Source: an uncultured Alistipes sp. (GTDB taxonomy: Bacteria; Bacteroidota; Bacteroidia; Bacteroidales; Rikenellaceae). From it: a stretch of DNA of 29,438 nt. Below are positions 6,546-14,170 of this stretch, one piece after another. A program made the translations under genes and the position numbers. Numbering within the stretch: position 1 is the stretch's first letter; each line of letters opens with the position of its first letter. The stretch lies in NCBI GenBank assembly GCA_937880705.1, contig CALGRZ010000112.1, forward strand, positions 1-29,438, written 5' to 3'. The notes under the pieces were generated by a model. That model did not search any database and had not been told where the DNA came from. It saw only the letters and a program-made list of their open reading frames with translations.

Positions 6546-8948
6546 CTAAAACGAGAGGCCTATCGACAGGCGCAGTGTACGTCCGTAGCCATACATTATG
6601 CGGTTGTCGAAGGGGTGTAGGTGGGTGCGCTCGGCAACTACCTGACGGCGTATGCGGTGCTGCTCCGAGGAGCTGTGTATATGTCTGCTACCGAGGATGT
6701 TGTCTGCCGACAGGCGGATTGTGAGGCGATGCTCATCGAGTATCGCTATGCTCTTTGCCACGGTGAGGTTTAGCGTTGCGCAGTCGCGTAGTCGCTCCTG
6801 TTCGAGTAGCGCGGCACGCTCCTCGGGTGAAGATGCGAAGGATACCACGCGCTCGGTGCGACGTATGGGCGATGGCTCGGCATGGCGCAGTGCCCAACAC
6901 TGCACCGAGAGGTCTATGCTCCACCCCGAGGGCGAGCGAAAACGTATGTCGGCAAGTGCCGTTATCATCGGCGAGGGGTGGTAGCAGTGGCTCAAGTCGG
7001 CGGTGGTGTGCGCCACCAGGCTGTTGTCGGCATCGGCATATATCGTGACATCGGCCGTAGGTGTGTAGGCGTGACGTCCTGCCGTAAGGATGAAGTGCGA
7101 CGACAGACGGTCGCTGTACTCAATCTCGGAGCATAGCTCTACGCCAAAGTTTATACGTCCGGCATCGGCCACTACCGTATTTGTATATACCCCCGCAAGG
7201 TCATCATAGTAGCGTATTATCTCCATCATGTGGCTCTGCCAAGCGACGTATGCCGTGGCCGTGAGCCTACAGCGTGGCAGTTGCAGGGCGTAGCTTGCTG
7301 CGCCACTCAACAGACGGCTGCATACGGGGTTGGCCACCGTGCGGTTGTTGTACTGCGGTTGCAGAAAGAGGTTGTCGGCCGTGGGTGCCGCCTCGCGCAG
7401 CTGCACATCCAGCCCCATGGTGTGTTCGCGGAGCATGTATTGCCATCTGGCACGAAGTCGGTATGGAGCCATGGTGATGCGCTGTGAGCGACCCAGCGAT
7501 CCGCGCCCTGCGAATAGCTGCTTCTCGTAGTAGCCACGGCGCACAACCATGAGGCCATGCAGCTCGGCCGAGGCCTCGGCAAACATGTTGTCGCGTTGCC
7601 AGAGTACAGCACCATAGGCCGATATGTCGGTTGTTGTCAGGCGGTAGTCGTAGCCAAAGCGGTCACCATCGTGGATACGTCGTTGTGGGTCGAGCAGGTT
7701 GTTCTCGGAGCTATGTCCATATGTCGCATCATCCTTAATGAAGTAGTCCATGTCGACGATGTGGTCGGCACCCAGCAGGTCGTTCATACGCTTGTAGTAG
7801 CGTGCGCTATTGAGCTTAAGGCCTATGCCGTAGTCGAATGTTAGCTCACCCTGATTGGTGTGTAGTGTTATGTTCAGTGCGCTGTGCGTGCGGTTCAGCA
7901 TGCGCTCCTCGATGGCATATACGGCATGTCGGTCACTCTGCAGGGCGTTTATCCGACGCATCTCATCCCACGACAGCTGGGTGTAGCGCGGGTCGTGGCT
8001 CTGCCAGCTCTCGGTGATCTCCTTTATCGTGGTTATGTCGTCATAGTACGATGGCAGGTAGTGGTAGTTGTCCGGCAGAGGTGTCACGGCGTTGTACCAT
8101 GCAGGTGCCGTCACGCCACGCCTCTCAAACTCGATTAGTGTGGCTACCTCCACCTCGCTCTTCTCCCATAGCCGGGCACTCCACGTTGCTAGGGCCGTAG
8201 GGTTGAGCTTGGTCATCATGCGGGCACTGCGCCTCTGTCTGCCGTCGTAGCCCCATGCAGGGTTGTAGGCGTAGTTATTCGTCAGGGCATATACCTCGGC
8301 CGTGGTTGACTGCCGCAGCGAGCGACGAGCTATGGGCATAAGGGCTATTAGCGATAGCTTGCCCCGTTTTAGAGGTGTGGTGTAGCGTGCTGCGAGGTTG
8401 AGGGCATCGCTACGCAGCCCCTCCATGTAGATGTCGGGCCCGAAGCTGCCGTCAAGGTGGAGGGTGAGTCCTCCGCCACCCACGCGAGGCAGTGATGCAT
8501 CGAGGCGAGCACGCCCCAGCGAGTTACGCCCCGAGAGTGAGAGGTTAGCATAGTAGCTCTGCTCGTGCGGTATGGGGCTGTGGGCTATATTAAGCGTTGT
8601 GATGTTGTAGTCGTTGTGGTAAGCGATGTCGAGGTTGCGCAGCAGGCGGGCTGTCAGATAGCCCACCTCGATGTGTGAGGCCAGATATCGCTCTTCGTAG
8701 AACTCCTCGCCACGGCGTGCATACTCCACGGCCGAGAGGTTGTACTCCGCCTTCAGCAGCAGGTCCTCAATCGCGGAGCGTCTTCGCGCATAGAACATCG
8801 CCTCGGCCGATGGCTCCTGCTCCAGTGCATAGCGTGTGCGCCTCTCGTTGTACTTGAACAGGAGGTAGTCGTCGTAGCCCTCTTGTGCGGAGGTCGACAG
8901 TGGGCATAGTAGCAGGGCGATAGTTATGAGTGCAAAAAGCCGTTTCAT
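6546..8948 (-). CDS. Outer-membrane beta-barrel protein, TonB-receptor-like without plug
   Basis: This 800-residue protein begins with a Sec signal peptide (hydrophobic stretch then STSAQ, cleavage near residue 22). It continues as alternating polar/aromatic strands typical of large outer-membrane barrels and ends in Phe, with a final strand RLSIGLSF. I see no carboxypeptidase-like domain, no TonB box and no plug domain, although its size and strand pattern resemble the barrel of TonB-dependent receptors. The mature N-terminus (about residues 23-70) looks helical and charged. I prefer the ATG at 8948 over an in-frame TTG nine bases upstream because it gives a standard signal peptide directly. 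The gene has no obvious partner; it is divergent from transketolase. Substrate and function cannot be assigned. Confidence 0.75.
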   Translation of the reverse strand: MKRLFALITIALLLCPLSTSAQEGYDDYLLFKYNERRTRYALEQEPSAEAMFYARRRSAIEDLLLKAEYNLSAVEYARRGEEFYEERYLASHIEVGYLTARLLRNLDIAYHNDYNITTLNIAHSPIPHEQSYYANLSLSGRNSLGRARLDASLPRVGGGGLTLHLDGSFGPDIYMEGLRSDALNLAARYTTPLKRGKLSLIALMPIARRSLRQSTTAEVYALTNNYAYNPAWGYDGRQRRSARMMTKLNPTALATWSARLWEKSEVEVATLIEFERRGVTAPAWYNAVTPLPDNYHYLPSYYDDITTIKEITESWQSHDPRYTQLSWDEMRRINALQSDRHAVYAIEERMLNRTHSALNITLHTNQGELTFDYGIGLKLNSARYYKRMNDLLGADHIVDMDYFIKDDATYGHSSENNLLDPQRRIHDGDRFGYDYRLTTTDISAYGAVLWQRDNMFAEASAELHGLMVVRRGYYEKQLFAGRGSLGRSQRITMAPYRLRARWQYMLREHTMGLDVQLREAAPTADNLFLQPQYNNRTVANPVCSRLLSGAASYALQLPRCRLTATAYVAWQSHMMEIIRYYDDLAGVYTNTVVADAGRINFGVELCSEIEYSDRLSSHFILTAGRHAYTPTADVTIYADADNSLVAHTTADLSHCYHPSPMITALADIRFRSPSGWSIDLSVQCWALRHAEPSPIRRTERVVSFASSPEERAALLEQERLRDCATLNLTVAKSIAILDEHRLTIRLSADNILGSRHIHSSSEQHRIRRQVVAERTHLHPFDNRIMYGYGRTLRLSIGLSF

Positions 8949-9055
8949 CAACCACAAATATACAAAAAGATTGGATAATGTGGCAGCATCGTGTCGCGGA
9001 GGATAAAATTATGCGAAAAATGGTCTTATGGGCGACAACGTAACAAAAGTTTTCT

Positions 9056-9063
9056 TATCTTTG
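9056..9063 (+). promoter_or_regulatory. Candidate -7 element for transketolase
   Basis: TATCTTTG matches the Bacteroidetes TAnnTTTG consensus exactly and lies 83 bases before the transketolase start codon. I could not find a TTTG at the expected distance upstream, so only the -7 half is supported. Confidence 0.5.
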
Positions 9064-9146
9064 TATGATGTATGGGTGTGGTGTGAGGCCCCGCCATGAC
9101 GATGAAACGATAAAAGTAACAATATAAAACATAAAAACTTAAATCT

Positions 9147-11174
9147 ATGCAGAACAACAAACTTCAGCGTGCAGCGGATAACATCCGTATCCTTGCAGCA
9201 TCGATGGTCGAGAAGGCAAAGTCGGGTCACCCCGGTGGTGCTATGGGTGGTGCAGACTTTATCAACGTACTCTACACAGAGTTCCTGCGCTACGACCCCG
9301 ATAATATGGCCTATGCTCATCGCGATCGTCTCTTCCTCGATCCCGGCCACATGTCACCTATGCTCTATGCCGTATTGTCGCTGGCCGGCAACTACTCGAC
9401 CGAGGATTTGCAGTCGTTGCGTCAGTGGGGTAGTGTAACCCCCGGCCACCCCGAGGTTGATGTGTTGCGAGGTGTCGAGAATACGTCAGGCCCTCTGGGT
9501 CAGGGTCATGCAATGGCTCTGGGTGCCGCCATCGTGGAGCGTTTCATGGTGGCTCGCTTTGGTGAGTGGATGGCACACAAGACCTACGCCTTTATCTCGG
9601 ATGGTGCCGTGCAGGAGGAGATCTCGCAGGGTGTCGGCCGTATTGCCGGTCACCTCGGCCTGTCGAACTTCATCATGTACTACGACTCGAACAACGTGCA
9701 GCTCTCGACAAAGTGCGACGAGGTAGATACCGAGGATATCGAGATGAAGTATAAGGCTTGGAACTGGAACGTGATCACCGTCAATGGCCAGTCTATCGAC
9801 GAGATCCGTGCTGCGCTCAAGGCTGCCAATGCCGAGACGGAGCGTCCTACGCTTATCATCGGTAAGACCATCATGGGCTATGGTGCACGCAAGGCCGATG
9901 GCTCGAGCTTCGAGAATCAGGTCTCTACCCACGGTCAGCCTCTCACGGCTGCCGGTGCCGATATCGCCGCTACGATCAAGAACCTGGGTGGTAACCCCGA
10001 CGAGCCCTTCGCCGTATTTGAGGAGTCGAAGGAGGTATATGCAGCACGTCGTGAGGAGCTTCGCGCATGGGCTGCGAAGATGCACGAGACGGAGGCCGCT
10101 TGGCGCAAGGAGAACCCCGCGCTGGCCGAGAAGATGGATGCCTTCTACTCTGGTAAGCTGCCCGAGATCGACTACTCATCTGTGGAGATGAAGCCCGACC
10201 AGGCTACCCGTGCTGCCTCGGCTACCATGCTTGGTATCTTTGCCGAGAAGGTTGAGAATATGATCGTTGCCTCGGCCGACCTCTCTAACTCGGACAAGAC
10301 CGACGGCTTCCTGAAGAAGACCAAGGCCTTCACCAAGGGTGACTTCAGCGGTAACTTCTTCCAGGCAGGTGTTGCCGAGCTTACGATGGCTTGCGTGATG
10401 AACGGTATGGCTCTGCACGGTGGTGTTATCCCCGCTTGCGGTACCTTCTTCGTCTTCTCGGACTATATGAAGCCTGCGGTGCGTCTGTCGGCTCTGATGA
10501 AGCAGCACGTTGTCTACATCTGGACCCACGACTCATTCCGCGTAGGCGAGGATGGCCCTACTCACGAGCCTGTTGAGCATGAGGCACAGATCCGTCTTAT
10601 GGAGCATGTTCGCAACCACTCTGGCGAGCGTTCTATGCTTGTGTTGCGTCCGGCCGACTGCGACGAGACCGTTGTAGCATGGAAGATGGCTCTGGAGGAG
10701 AAGCGCCCCGTGGCTCTGGTGCTCTCGCGTCAGAATATCAAGAACCTGCCCGCACTGTCGGGTCAGTCACGTCGTCAGGAGGCTATGCAGGCCGAGAAGG
10801 GTGGCTATGTAGTCTTGGAAAACAAGGATGCCAAGGTTACGATGATCGCCACCGGTTCGGAGGTCTCAACACTCGTTGAGGGTGCCGAGCTGCTTGCTGC
10901 CGAGGGCATCGCCACTCGCGTGGTGTCTATCCCCTCGGAGGGTCTGTTCCGCGACCAGTCGAAGGAGTATCAGGAGGCTGTGCTTGGCAATCTGCCTCGC
11001 TACGGTATGACCTCTGGTCTGTCGGTAAACCTTGCCGGTCTGGTAGGTGAGAATGGCTTCATCCACGGCTTCGACCACTTCGGTTATTCAGCCCCCTTCA
11101 AGGTGCTTGACGAGAAGTTTGGTTACAACGGCAAGGCCGTAGCCGAGGAGGTTAAGGCTATGCTTCGTCGATAA
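9147..11174 (+). CDS. tkt: Transketolase
   Basis: This 675-residue, thiamine-diphosphate-dependent enzyme transfers two-carbon ketol units between sugar phosphates in the non-oxidative pentose phosphate pathway. It is cytoplasmic. Recognisable features are the N-terminal SGHPGG (His28), GPLGQG at 115-120, the cofactor motif with Asp152 and Asn182-Asn183 about 30 residues apart, and the pyrimidine-domain segment HDSFRVGEDGPTHEPVEH in the middle third. Length fits a full single-chain transketolase, not the split archaeal-like form. The cofactor motif reads SDG where most enzymes have GDG; the Mg-binding Asp and Asn are kept, so activity is expected. It is a single-gene unit with its own promoter-like element and terminator. 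Confidence 0.96.
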   Translation: MQNNKLQRAADNIRILAASMVEKAKSGHPGGAMGGADFINVLYTEFLRYDPDNMAYAHRDRLFLDPGHMSPMLYAVLSLAGNYSTEDLQSLRQWGSVTPGHPEVDVLRGVENTSGPLGQGHAMALGAAIVERFMVARFGEWMAHKTYAFISDGAVQEEISQGVGRIAGHLGLSNFIMYYDSNNVQLSTKCDEVDTEDIEMKYKAWNWNVITVNGQSIDEIRAALKAANAETERPTLIIGKTIMGYGARKADGSSFENQVSTHGQPLTAAGADIAATIKNLGGNPDEPFAVFEESKEVYAARREELRAWAAKMHETEAAWRKENPALAEKMDAFYSGKLPEIDYSSVEMKPDQATRAASATMLGIFAEKVENMIVASADLSNSDKTDGFLKKTKAFTKGDFSGNFFQAGVAELTMACVMNGMALHGGVIPACGTFFVFSDYMKPAVRLSALMKQHVVYIWTHDSFRVGEDGPTHEPVEHEAQIRLMEHVRNHSGERSMLVLRPADCDETVVAWKMALEEKRPVALVLSRQNIKNLPALSGQSRRQEAMQAEKGGYVVLENKDAKVTMIATGSEVSTLVEGAELLAAEGIATRVVSIPSEGLFRDQSKEYQEAVLGNLPRYGMTSGLSVNLAGLVGENGFIHGFDHFGYSAPFKVLDEKFGYNGKAVAEEVKAMLRR

Positions 11175-11203
11175 GCCAAGAGGGCTATAACCCTAAATAG
11201 TAG

Positions 11204-11243
11204 ACTCCCCGAGTGGCTGGTTGCCGCTCGGGGAGTACTTTTT
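11204..11243 (+). terminator. Rho-independent terminator of transketolase
   Basis: A 10-bp perfect stem, ACTCCCCGAG at 11204-11213 with CTCGGGGAGT at 11227-11236, is followed by five T at 11239-11243. It begins 30 bases after the stop codon. Confidence 0.92.
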
Positions 11244-11268
11244 GCATCATTGCCCTTTTTTGGGGGGC

Positions 11269-13938
11269 TTACTTGTTAAATAGCTCGTCGTAGTCCGACT
11301 GGAATGAGCCATAGGCACTGCGCATCTCGCTTATCACCTGGTCGAGCACCGACTGCTGGCCGTCGTACCACTCCAGTGGCGGGTACCAGCTTACGTCGTT
11401 GCGCTTTGTCGATAGTTTCATCTCTGCGCCATAGAAGAAGTTGCCCGGCAGACCATTATCCTTCATAGTCATCATGAAGCCCTTGGTCTCCTTCGTGTTG
11501 CGCTTGTCATCAGCACTCAACCAACCATACTTCGTGTTGTAGGTCTCCATCATGCCGCAGGTGAACTCGCCACTCTGCTCGTCGTAGTCAAGCATCTCGA
11601 TGCGGTAGTGGCGCGGTATGGTCTGCGGTGTGCTCTGCCCATTGACCGAGAGTATCATCTGCAAGAAGAGCTGCGTGAAGGGGTCGCTACTGCCACCAGG
11701 CGATATCTTCAGGTTGCCCACCGTCACCGAGCCGCCTTCGGCAATCAGCCATCTGCGGTCGTTTTCCTCGTCATACTGGTATCCCGTGATCTTCATCGGT
11801 GCCGAGAAGATGTAGGCCGACAGGTCATCCGTTATAATGCGCTGGCGCGGGTTGATCATCGCCACGATAAAGCCATAGGTGTTCGAGCCGTAGGGCGTAG
11901 ATATCGTCGGTGTCTTCGATATCTCGGCATATATGTCGATGTAGCCGAGCTTCACATCCTCATCGTCGAAGTTGTTGTGACGGCCCTGGAAGCATCCTGT
12001 TACGGCGGGTGGCAGCTCCTCCTCCTCCTTGAGGAAGCTCACCTCGATGGTCATATCCGATGTTATGGTGAAGGCCTGCATGTTTGTCACCGAGGTGTTG
12101 CTGTACGAACGGCACACAATGTCGCTTACGGCCCAATTCTCGGCCGGCTGCGCTATGAGGGTTGCCTGATCGCCATACTCAAACTCCTTGGAGGGGGTGA
12201 CGTAGGCACTACCACCCTCGGCGGGCGAGGCTATCACCGTCACGCTATACTTCGCCTTCTCGCGGGTCTTCGGGCCTCGTGGATCCTCTCTTGGAGGGTA
12301 GGGCGGCCTTGGATCGCGAATACGCAGGGTGTCGCGTCGCATGGTATCAATCGGAGGTCTTGGCCAGTTGCCGTCGCGTATCTCCTCTATGAGCTCGCCG
12401 CCGATAATCCATAGTATCTCGCCATTGGTGCGCAAGATTGCCGAGTAGTACTCGCCGTTCATGTTTATGCTCTTGGCCAGCAGCATCTCGGACTCGGTCA
12501 CCTGCTCGAAACCCGATATGTAGCCTACGTCGCCGTCGTGCTCCTTAAGCAGGATGTTGCCCTTGTAGTCTATCACGGCATCACAGCCATCCTCGAGCTC
12601 AACGCTCGCCATGCCGTGCGACAGGAAGCGGGGCTGTTGGTCCAGGTCGCTCGAGTCGAGTATCGGCAGACGTTTCACGGGCTGGAACGAGGTGTTGATA
12701 AGTATTGTCTCGCCATCGTAGAGCTCGCCCTTGCCCTCCACCATGGCGTAGCCATTGTGGAAGGGTGTGCCGTAGTTGTATATGCCCAGCAGCGTGCCGT
12801 CAACACTGTAATACTTGCACTTGTCGCCGGCCATGAGGTAGAATATGCCATCTTTCACCTGTGAGGCTATGTGCTGGCTACTGCCGTCGGCAAAGGAGGT
12901 GAAGTAGTTGATCTGGTTGGGGTTAAAGACCACCTCGCCCTTGGAGTTGATCAGCAGCAGTCGGCCCTCGCTCGAGAGTATGTTGCCGTCGGTCTCTATT
13001 ACCCAGGCGTAGCCCTCGCTGAAGTCACCCACAGCACCATACTTGGGCTCTATGATCACCTTGCCGTTGGCATCGATGTAGCCCCAGAGGTTTCTCTGCG
13101 ACGAGTAGGCGCGCAGACCCTCGCACAGCGGTCGCATGGCATAGTCGTAGTCGCCATATACCTTGAGGTTGGGGTACTGTTTCTCGCCACGCACGTTGAT
13201 ATAGAAGTAGCTCTTGTTGTAGCTACCCTGTGTGACCAGTGCCAGACCATCCTTAAATGTGGTGACCATACTCCATGACGGATCCAGCTCCTTGACCGCG
13301 CCATCCTTGTATAGCAGGCAGATGGGCTTCTGCCCCTGACTATTGGCCAGTCGGCTACGCGCAGCCACAACGCCACAGCCGAAGTGCGGGTAGTTGTAGC
13401 CGAAGGCTCTGTGCTCGTTGCAGAACTGCCACTCGGCATTAAATATCTTGTCGCCCTCCACATCCCAGAACTCGAAGTATCCGTTCTTCGCAATGGAGAA
13501 GACACCGTCGTGGACATACGACACGCTGTTGCTGTAGAAGTCGTCCATCATCAGGTACTTCGTGTTGTGGGTGATGTATGGAGTTCTGTGTCGAGGCTTC
13601 AGCTCGACCATGTGGCTGTCGTCGGGCAGAGCCGGTGTCGAGGCCATGCCCTCTGCGGTGGCCGAGGTGGCTGTGTTGTACGTTGCCTCCGACTGCTCGG
13701 TGTTGTTCTCACCCTTGTTGCGCTTTCTGAATAGTTGTTGCGACAGAGGATTGGAGGTAACATCGCGTATGCCATCTTCAATCTCATCCATGCCCTTCTC
13801 AACCTTCTCGAGCGACTTGTTAACCTTTTCCAATCCTTGGCTCAACTTTTTAAGAAATTGAGCCTCCGCCTCTTGTGCGCATAGCGACATGAGAACGACG
13901 AGTAGGATTGCCCCCAATCTTTTAGCTACAATGTTCAT
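11269..13938 (-). CDS. Secreted WG-repeat protein with InlB-like repeat domain
   Basis: This 889-residue protein has a Sec signal peptide (cleavage near AEAQ, residue 27) and then a short Lys/Glu heptad-like coiled coil (about 28-60). Residues about 125-520 hold WG-type repeats; the clearest is LWGYIDANGKVIIEPKY at 284-300. Others carry paired strands of the form G-x-V-x-F with Asp-Gly turns. A Pro/Arg-rich linker (525-562) leads to a beta domain with the pattern of the divergent InlB B-repeat (SVTVIASPAEGG through ITSDMTIEVSF, 565-636). The last 250 residues are unrecognised. WG repeats probably bind proteins or ligands, but their role is not settled. No lipobox is evident, so it is likely periplasmic or secreted. 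It has its own promoter and is not part of the neighbouring glucan locus. Confidence 0.8.
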   Translation of the reverse strand: MNIVAKRLGAILLVVLMSLCAQEAEAQFLKKLSQGLEKVNKSLEKVEKGMDEIEDGIRDVTSNPLSQQLFRKRNKGENNTEQSEATYNTATSATAEGMASTPALPDDSHMVELKPRHRTPYITHNTKYLMMDDFYSNSVSYVHDGVFSIAKNGYFEFWDVEGDKIFNAEWQFCNEHRAFGYNYPHFGCGVVAARSRLANSQGQKPICLLYKDGAVKELDPSWSMVTTFKDGLALVTQGSYNKSYFYINVRGEKQYPNLKVYGDYDYAMRPLCEGLRAYSSQRNLWGYIDANGKVIIEPKYGAVGDFSEGYAWVIETDGNILSSEGRLLLINSKGEVVFNPNQINYFTSFADGSSQHIASQVKDGIFYLMAGDKCKYYSVDGTLLGIYNYGTPFHNGYAMVEGKGELYDGETILINTSFQPVKRLPILDSSDLDQQPRFLSHGMASVELEDGCDAVIDYKGNILLKEHDGDVGYISGFEQVTESEMLLAKSINMNGEYYSAILRTNGEILWIIGGELIEEIRDGNWPRPPIDTMRRDTLRIRDPRPPYPPREDPRGPKTREKAKYSVTVIASPAEGGSAYVTPSKEFEYGDQATLIAQPAENWAVSDIVCRSYSNTSVTNMQAFTITSDMTIEVSFLKEEEELPPAVTGCFQGRHNNFDDEDVKLGYIDIYAEISKTPTISTPYGSNTYGFIVAMINPRQRIITDDLSAYIFSAPMKITGYQYDEENDRRWLIAEGGSVTVGNLKISPGGSSDPFTQLFLQMILSVNGQSTPQTIPRHYRIEMLDYDEQSGEFTCGMMETYNTKYGWLSADDKRNTKETKGFMMTMKDNGLPGNFFYGAEMKLSTKRNDVSWYPPLEWYDGQQSVLDQVISEMRSAYGSFQSDYDELFNK

Positions 13939-13948
13939 AGTGCAAGCG

Positions 13949-13994
13949 ATGGGATACCTAATTGTTACTGCATCAGATAAAGCCGATATCCCAT
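13949..13994 (-). repeat. 8-bp inverted repeat in the leader of the WG-repeat gene
   Basis: ATGGGATA at 13949-13956 pairs perfectly with TATCCCAT at 13987-13994 across a 30-base loop. It lies between the predicted transcription start and the start codon, so the leader RNA could fold and affect translation. It could also be a protein-binding site or chance. Confidence 0.4.
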
Positions 13995-14022
13995 TAGAAC
14001 TTCAGACTAATGCTTCGTAATG

Positions 14023-14053
14023 CAAATATAACGATAAAAAAATTATTACCAAA
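14023..14053 (-). promoter_or_regulatory. Promoter of the WG-repeat gene
   Basis: On the minus strand TTTG (14053-14050) and TATATTTG (14030-14023) are separated by exactly 19 bases. Both boxes match the Bacteroidetes consensus perfectly. The start codon is 84 bases downstream, giving a leader of roughly 75-80 bases. Confidence 0.75.
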
Positions 14054-14063
14054 ATACGTTGCT

Positions 14064-14096
14064 TTATGGTCTTTGTCGACGGCTGTTATGGTCTTT
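14064..14096. repeat. Paired 11-bp direct repeat upstream of the WG-repeat promoter
   Basis: TTATGGTCTTT occurs at 14064-14074 and again, identically, at 14086-14096. The start-to-start distance is 22 bases, two turns of DNA, and the nearer copy ends 10 bases upstream of the -33 box. This is the geometry of a tandem binding site for a transcription activator. The protein that might bind is not identifiable. Confidence 0.55.
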
Positions 14097-14109
14097 CTGC
14101 AAGATATAA

Positions 14110-14147
14110 GGGGGGGTGTCTCAACATACTTGTTGGACACCCCCCCC
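14110..14147 (-). terminator. Terminator of the beta-glucan utilisation operon
   Basis: An 11-bp stem (GGGGGGTGTC-type arm at 14110-14120 with 14136-14146) continues after one bulged T as a 5-bp stem (14122-14126 with 14131-14135) and a TACT loop. On the minus strand it is followed by a moderately T-rich stretch, TTATATCTT. It lies about 25 bases after the GH3 stop codon, and it also separates that operon from the WG-gene promoter. Confidence 0.8.
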
Positions 14148-14170
14148 TGTGTAGTTTTTTGGGTTAGCCT

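Noticed and set aside
8949..8957. TTG start for the outer-membrane barrel gene, three codons upstream of the ATG
   Set aside because: The ATG at 8948 gives a normal signal peptide beginning MKR; the TTG only adds three residues in front of it.
8955..8962. Exact TATATTTG on the minus strand, which looks like a -7 box
   Set aside because: It would place the transcription start at the ATG itself, leaving no leader, and no TTTG lies at the right distance upstream. It is probably chance in an AT-rich gap.
11245..11266. Possible terminator for the WG-repeat gene (C-run and G-run around six T)
   Set aside because: Only about four pairs can form and there is no suitable U-tract on the minus strand.
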